Below, one piece after another: positions 61,880-64,000 of a stretch of 64,000 nt of DNA; the stretch's first letter is position 1; every line of letters begins with the position of its first letter. Made by a program: the position numbers and the translations under genes. The notes beneath the pieces are model-generated. The model ran no database searches, was not told the DNA's origin, and saw only the letters and a program-made list of their open reading frames with translations. Source of the DNA: Schistosoma haematobium (taxonomy: Eukaryota; Platyhelminthes; Trematoda; Strigeidida; Schistosomatidae); assembly GCF_000699445.3 (NCBI RefSeq), contig NC_067200.1, positions 4,790,950 to 4,854,949 on the forward strand, read 5' to 3'.

Positions 61880-63283
61880 TTACACGTTTTTTTTATCGTT
61901 TAGACAGTCCACAAGTGGAATGGTCAGCTCCAACTTGTCTTTGTTCTTGGTCCTAACTTCGTATGGCCTATCCGGGTGCATGTAGATTCCAGGTGGCAAT
62001 CGACGTCTATTAGCACGAAATGCTTCCAGAACTGCAGCCGCCATGTGGGAAGATGGGAAGGTTATCTTCATTAGACGGGGTCTAAGATCACCGTCCTTCT
62101 TGGCTAGTCTCGTCACATGCTGAGTCAGTATGTGTTTGAGCCTCAAGGACTGTTTGATGAATTTCCATTCCCTGATGTCAGAATTTGATTGAGTAGGGTC
62201 TGCATTTTCCGGTATACCTTGGACAATTATGTTTCTTCCGCGGAAAAACTTCTCACGAGATTCTTTAGGGACGTTTCGTATGATACTGCGCTCAGAGTAC
62301 GGTATGTCGGGCAGTATTCTTACGTTACCATCTGATTTCAGCAAGTGGCTTGCTAGCAAGACGTCCTCTACGTCGGTAGCAGCCTTAAGTGTTACTCGGA
62401 GAAGCCTCGGGTGATTTAGATGCTTAGAATCCTTTCCTCGAGTGAGCCGGGTGACCGTCAAAGGCTCTATTCTAGGAAGTTCGAGCTTCTTGTTCAATTC
62501 ACCCCAGAGCATCCTGTCGTTTTTGTCCTGCAGACTGAGAGGAAGATCAGGCTTGTCAACGAGGTTCATGATAATGAGAGAATCGTCACGAACTGTTGTT
62601 AATTTACCAGGTTTCACGATGGGTTCAGGTTTAGTAACTTGTTGTTTGGAGGTCAGTGTGCGTTTATGAATCGTGGGCTCTTTATTGACCGGACGAACAG
62701 TCTTGGGGGTAGACTGTGCGACTAAATTACCAGTTATTTTCCGTGCAGCAACTCTTGGGTTGCTCGGCTTAGGCGGTGATGCCTGGTTCTTTTGGGCTCT
62801 CTTAACGTGGGTCGAATCACATGCAGGGTTTTTGGCAACCACTGTTGTGTTCGGGGACCCTGAGCTGGGAGACCCGAGTTTGCCTAGGGAGTTCAGTACC
62901 GTCGACGTAATGATGGTACTGAGCCTCGACACGTCGTCGTTAGTGTGGATGGATGCTCCATCGATGGAATACCTATCGATATCCCTGTTTTTGAGTCCGT
63001 TGCACTCTCTTGTTTGTATATCAGTTTTTTTACTATCGTATTCCAAGTTAACTGACAACTTGTTCCGAAGACTTGTCAGTAGGACAATGATGTTACTCAG
63101 CAAGACTACGGAGTCTGTGTTGCACGTGACACACACCCACTTTTGCTCTGACTTGCTGAGTCTGTTGTAAGCAGTTGCTGTCAGATCTGTGCATGCTTCG
63201 TGGAACCAACCTTTGCAGTTGTCGCACTGCATGCCAGTTGTGACAGCAAAACGGCATCCTGGACGTTTGCATGAGTTTTTCAT
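61880..63283 (-). CDS. CR1-like LINE ORF1 with PHD-type zinc finger
   Basis: 467 codons from the ATG at 63281-63283, intact. A zinc finger at residues 5-54 has the order C5, C10, C20, C23, H28, C31, C51, C54 (C4-H-C3, PHD-like), as in ORF1 of some CR1 elements. A basic, proline- and serine-rich linker follows. The second half has conserved-looking blocks: 'DDSLIIMNLVDKPDLPLS', 'VTRLTRGKDSKHLNHPRLLR', 'RNIIVQGIPENADPTQSN', and 'VTRLAKKDGDLRPRLMKITF', the last ending in a short 'IYMHPDRPYEVR' region. It is expected to bind element RNA. Retention of a 467-codon open frame suggests a recent insertion. Confidence 0.9.
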   Translation of the reverse strand: MKNSCKRPGCRFAVTTGMQCDNCKGWFHEACTDLTATAYNRLSKSEQKWVCVTCNTDSVVLLSNIIVLLTSLRNKLSVNLEYDSKKTDIQTRECNGLKNRDIDRYSIDGASIHTNDDVSRLSTIITSTVLNSLGKLGSPSSGSPNTTVVAKNPACDSTHVKRAQKNQASPPKPSNPRVAARKITGNLVAQSTPKTVRPVNKEPTIHKRTLTSKQQVTKPEPIVKPGKLTTVRDDSLIIMNLVDKPDLPLSLQDKNDRMLWGELNKKLELPRIEPLTVTRLTRGKDSKHLNHPRLLRVTLKAATDVEDVLLASHLLKSDGNVRILPDIPYSERSIIRNVPKESREKFFRGRNIIVQGIPENADPTQSNSDIREWKFIKQSLRLKHILTQHVTRLAKKDGDLRPRLMKITFPSSHMAAAVLEAFRANRRRLPPGIYMHPDRPYEVRTKNKDKLELTIPLVDCLNDKKNV

Positions 63284-63750
63284 GACGGTGTTGAAGCAAA
63301 TTATGTTATAAATGCTTGTAAGAGCCTAGGACCTTTTAAAAAAAACACTAAAAAGCACACTGAAAACGGACAAAAATGGACAAAACGAGTGATATAAACT
63401 GAAACTAGTCTATACGTGAAAAACAAAAAAAAACCGAATAGTAAGCTGAGGCAAAACCACAGGTAACTATTAAATATAGTGAAACTCAAAAAAAGTAATC
63501 TACCGAACGTATAGCTCAGGATAGATTCTTTAGAACTGAAATGGTACTTTTGTTGCGTAAGAACACAGCAAAAGTTTAATAAATGCAAATCACGTTAGGA
63601 CTAAACTTCCCGTTCGAAAAGCGCGGTTTTTGTCAATCCAAGGTGTAGTAAAAACAAAAACTATAATAAAATACAAATATTAACAATTCAAATGTAGTCA
63701 AAAAGTTAACAATGTACAACTAAGAGGATCAATAGGAATAAAGTGCAAGT
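63284..63750. other. Likely LINE 5' untranslated region and flank
   Basis: No protein-coding features recognised. The A-rich plus strand here (several runs of 6-8 A) corresponds to T-rich 5' leader sequence of the minus-strand LINE. The 5' limit of the element is not defined. Confidence 0.4.
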
Positions 63751-63754
63751 ATAT

Positions 63755-64000
63755 ACATGGAGGGATTTTCACAAACACACAAAGCATTCAAAATGGATCT
63801 TACAACTACTACAGGCCCTCCAATACGCGCCAGGCCAAGAAGACTGCCCCCATATAAGCTAAAAATTGCTAAGCGAGAATTCGAGACCATGATGCAACTA
63901 GTCATCATTAGGCAGTCTAGCAGCCCATGGGCTTTCTCACTACACATTGTCCCGAAGAAGGATCAAAATTGGGGCCCCTATGGAGACTATCACCGTTTAA
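63755..64000 (+). mobile_element. Ty3/Gypsy RT start, cut by window edge
   Basis: The plus frame from about 63761 contains a 'TTTTGPPIRARPRRLPP' block, then 'AKREFETMMQL-IIRQSSSPWA' and 'LHIVPKKDQNW-P-GDYHRL'. This is the standard opening of Ty3/Gypsy reverse transcriptase. No stop occurs before the edge at 64000, so the element continues outside. It is a different subfamily from the Gypsy relic at 9600-11448. Confidence 0.88.

Larger units (their letters stand above)
58975..63283 (-). mobile_element. Nearly full-length CR1-like LINE
   Basis: ORF1 (61880-63283) is intact and is followed after about 125 bases by ORF2 (58975-61754), which carries one frameshift and one nonsense codon. This is the best preserved LINE in the window. 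It sits just past the right end of segmental copy B, in the region where copy A leads into the host gene. Schistosome relatives are the SR1/Perere group. Confidence 0.9.

Noticed and set aside
62673..63170. 165-codon plus-strand open frame opposite LINE ORF1.
   Set aside because: It is the antisense shadow of the intact ORF1 on the minus strand; the translation is hydrophobic and shows no family signal.
1..64000. tRNA, rRNA, CRISPR arrays, bacterial operons or phage.
   Set aside because: None seen; intron-bearing host gene, LINEs, LTR elements and a Penelope element all indicate eukaryotic nuclear DNA.

Overview
The window looks like nuclear DNA of a trematode flatworm, most likely a Schistosoma species. 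The evidence is AT-rich sequence, small GT-AG introns, and a mixture of mobile elements typical of schistosomes: RTE-clade LINEs resembling SR2, CR1/Perere-like LINEs, a BEL/Pao LTR element resembling Sinbad, Ty3/Gypsy pieces and a Penelope-like element. I assigned the families by recognising protein motifs, not by a database search. There is no sign of bacterial genes, operons, CRISPR or tRNA/rRNA genes.

Only one host gene could be assembled. It lies on the + strand between 28682 and 36292 and has 12 exons whose phases all agree. The predicted product is 399 residues: a secretory signal, a plexin-domain-containing/nidogen-like ectodomain, a PSI cysteine domain, a threonine-rich stalk, one transmembrane helix and a very short cytoplasmic tail. 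It resembles the schistosome 'egg protein CP391S-like' family. Two consecutive stalk exons and their introns are a recent tandem copy of each other.

Layout. 1-13.2 kb is a graveyard of broken elements: CR1-like +, BEL -, RTE -, CR1-like endonuclease -, and Gypsy -. 13.2-17.5 kb is a nearly complete LINE with ORF1 and ORF2 on the + strand. 16.1-27.8 kb is copy A of a segmental duplication whose copy B is at 41.6-58.7 kb; the host gene sits between the copies. Since duplication, copy A has gained an RTE LINE (22213-23913) and a ~0.4 kb insert. Copy B has gained a BEL LTR element (44789-51123) and a Penelope-like element (53432-55300) and has lost at least two segments. 58.9-63.3 kb is a nearly complete CR1-like LINE on the - strand with an intact PHD-finger ORF1. 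The window ends inside a Gypsy reverse transcriptase on the + strand.

The duplicated blocks, a five-copy dispersed repeat and the host gene together suggest a tandemly expanding locus for a surface or secreted egg-type protein, repeatedly invaded by retroelements. A further gene copy beyond the right edge is predicted but not seen.
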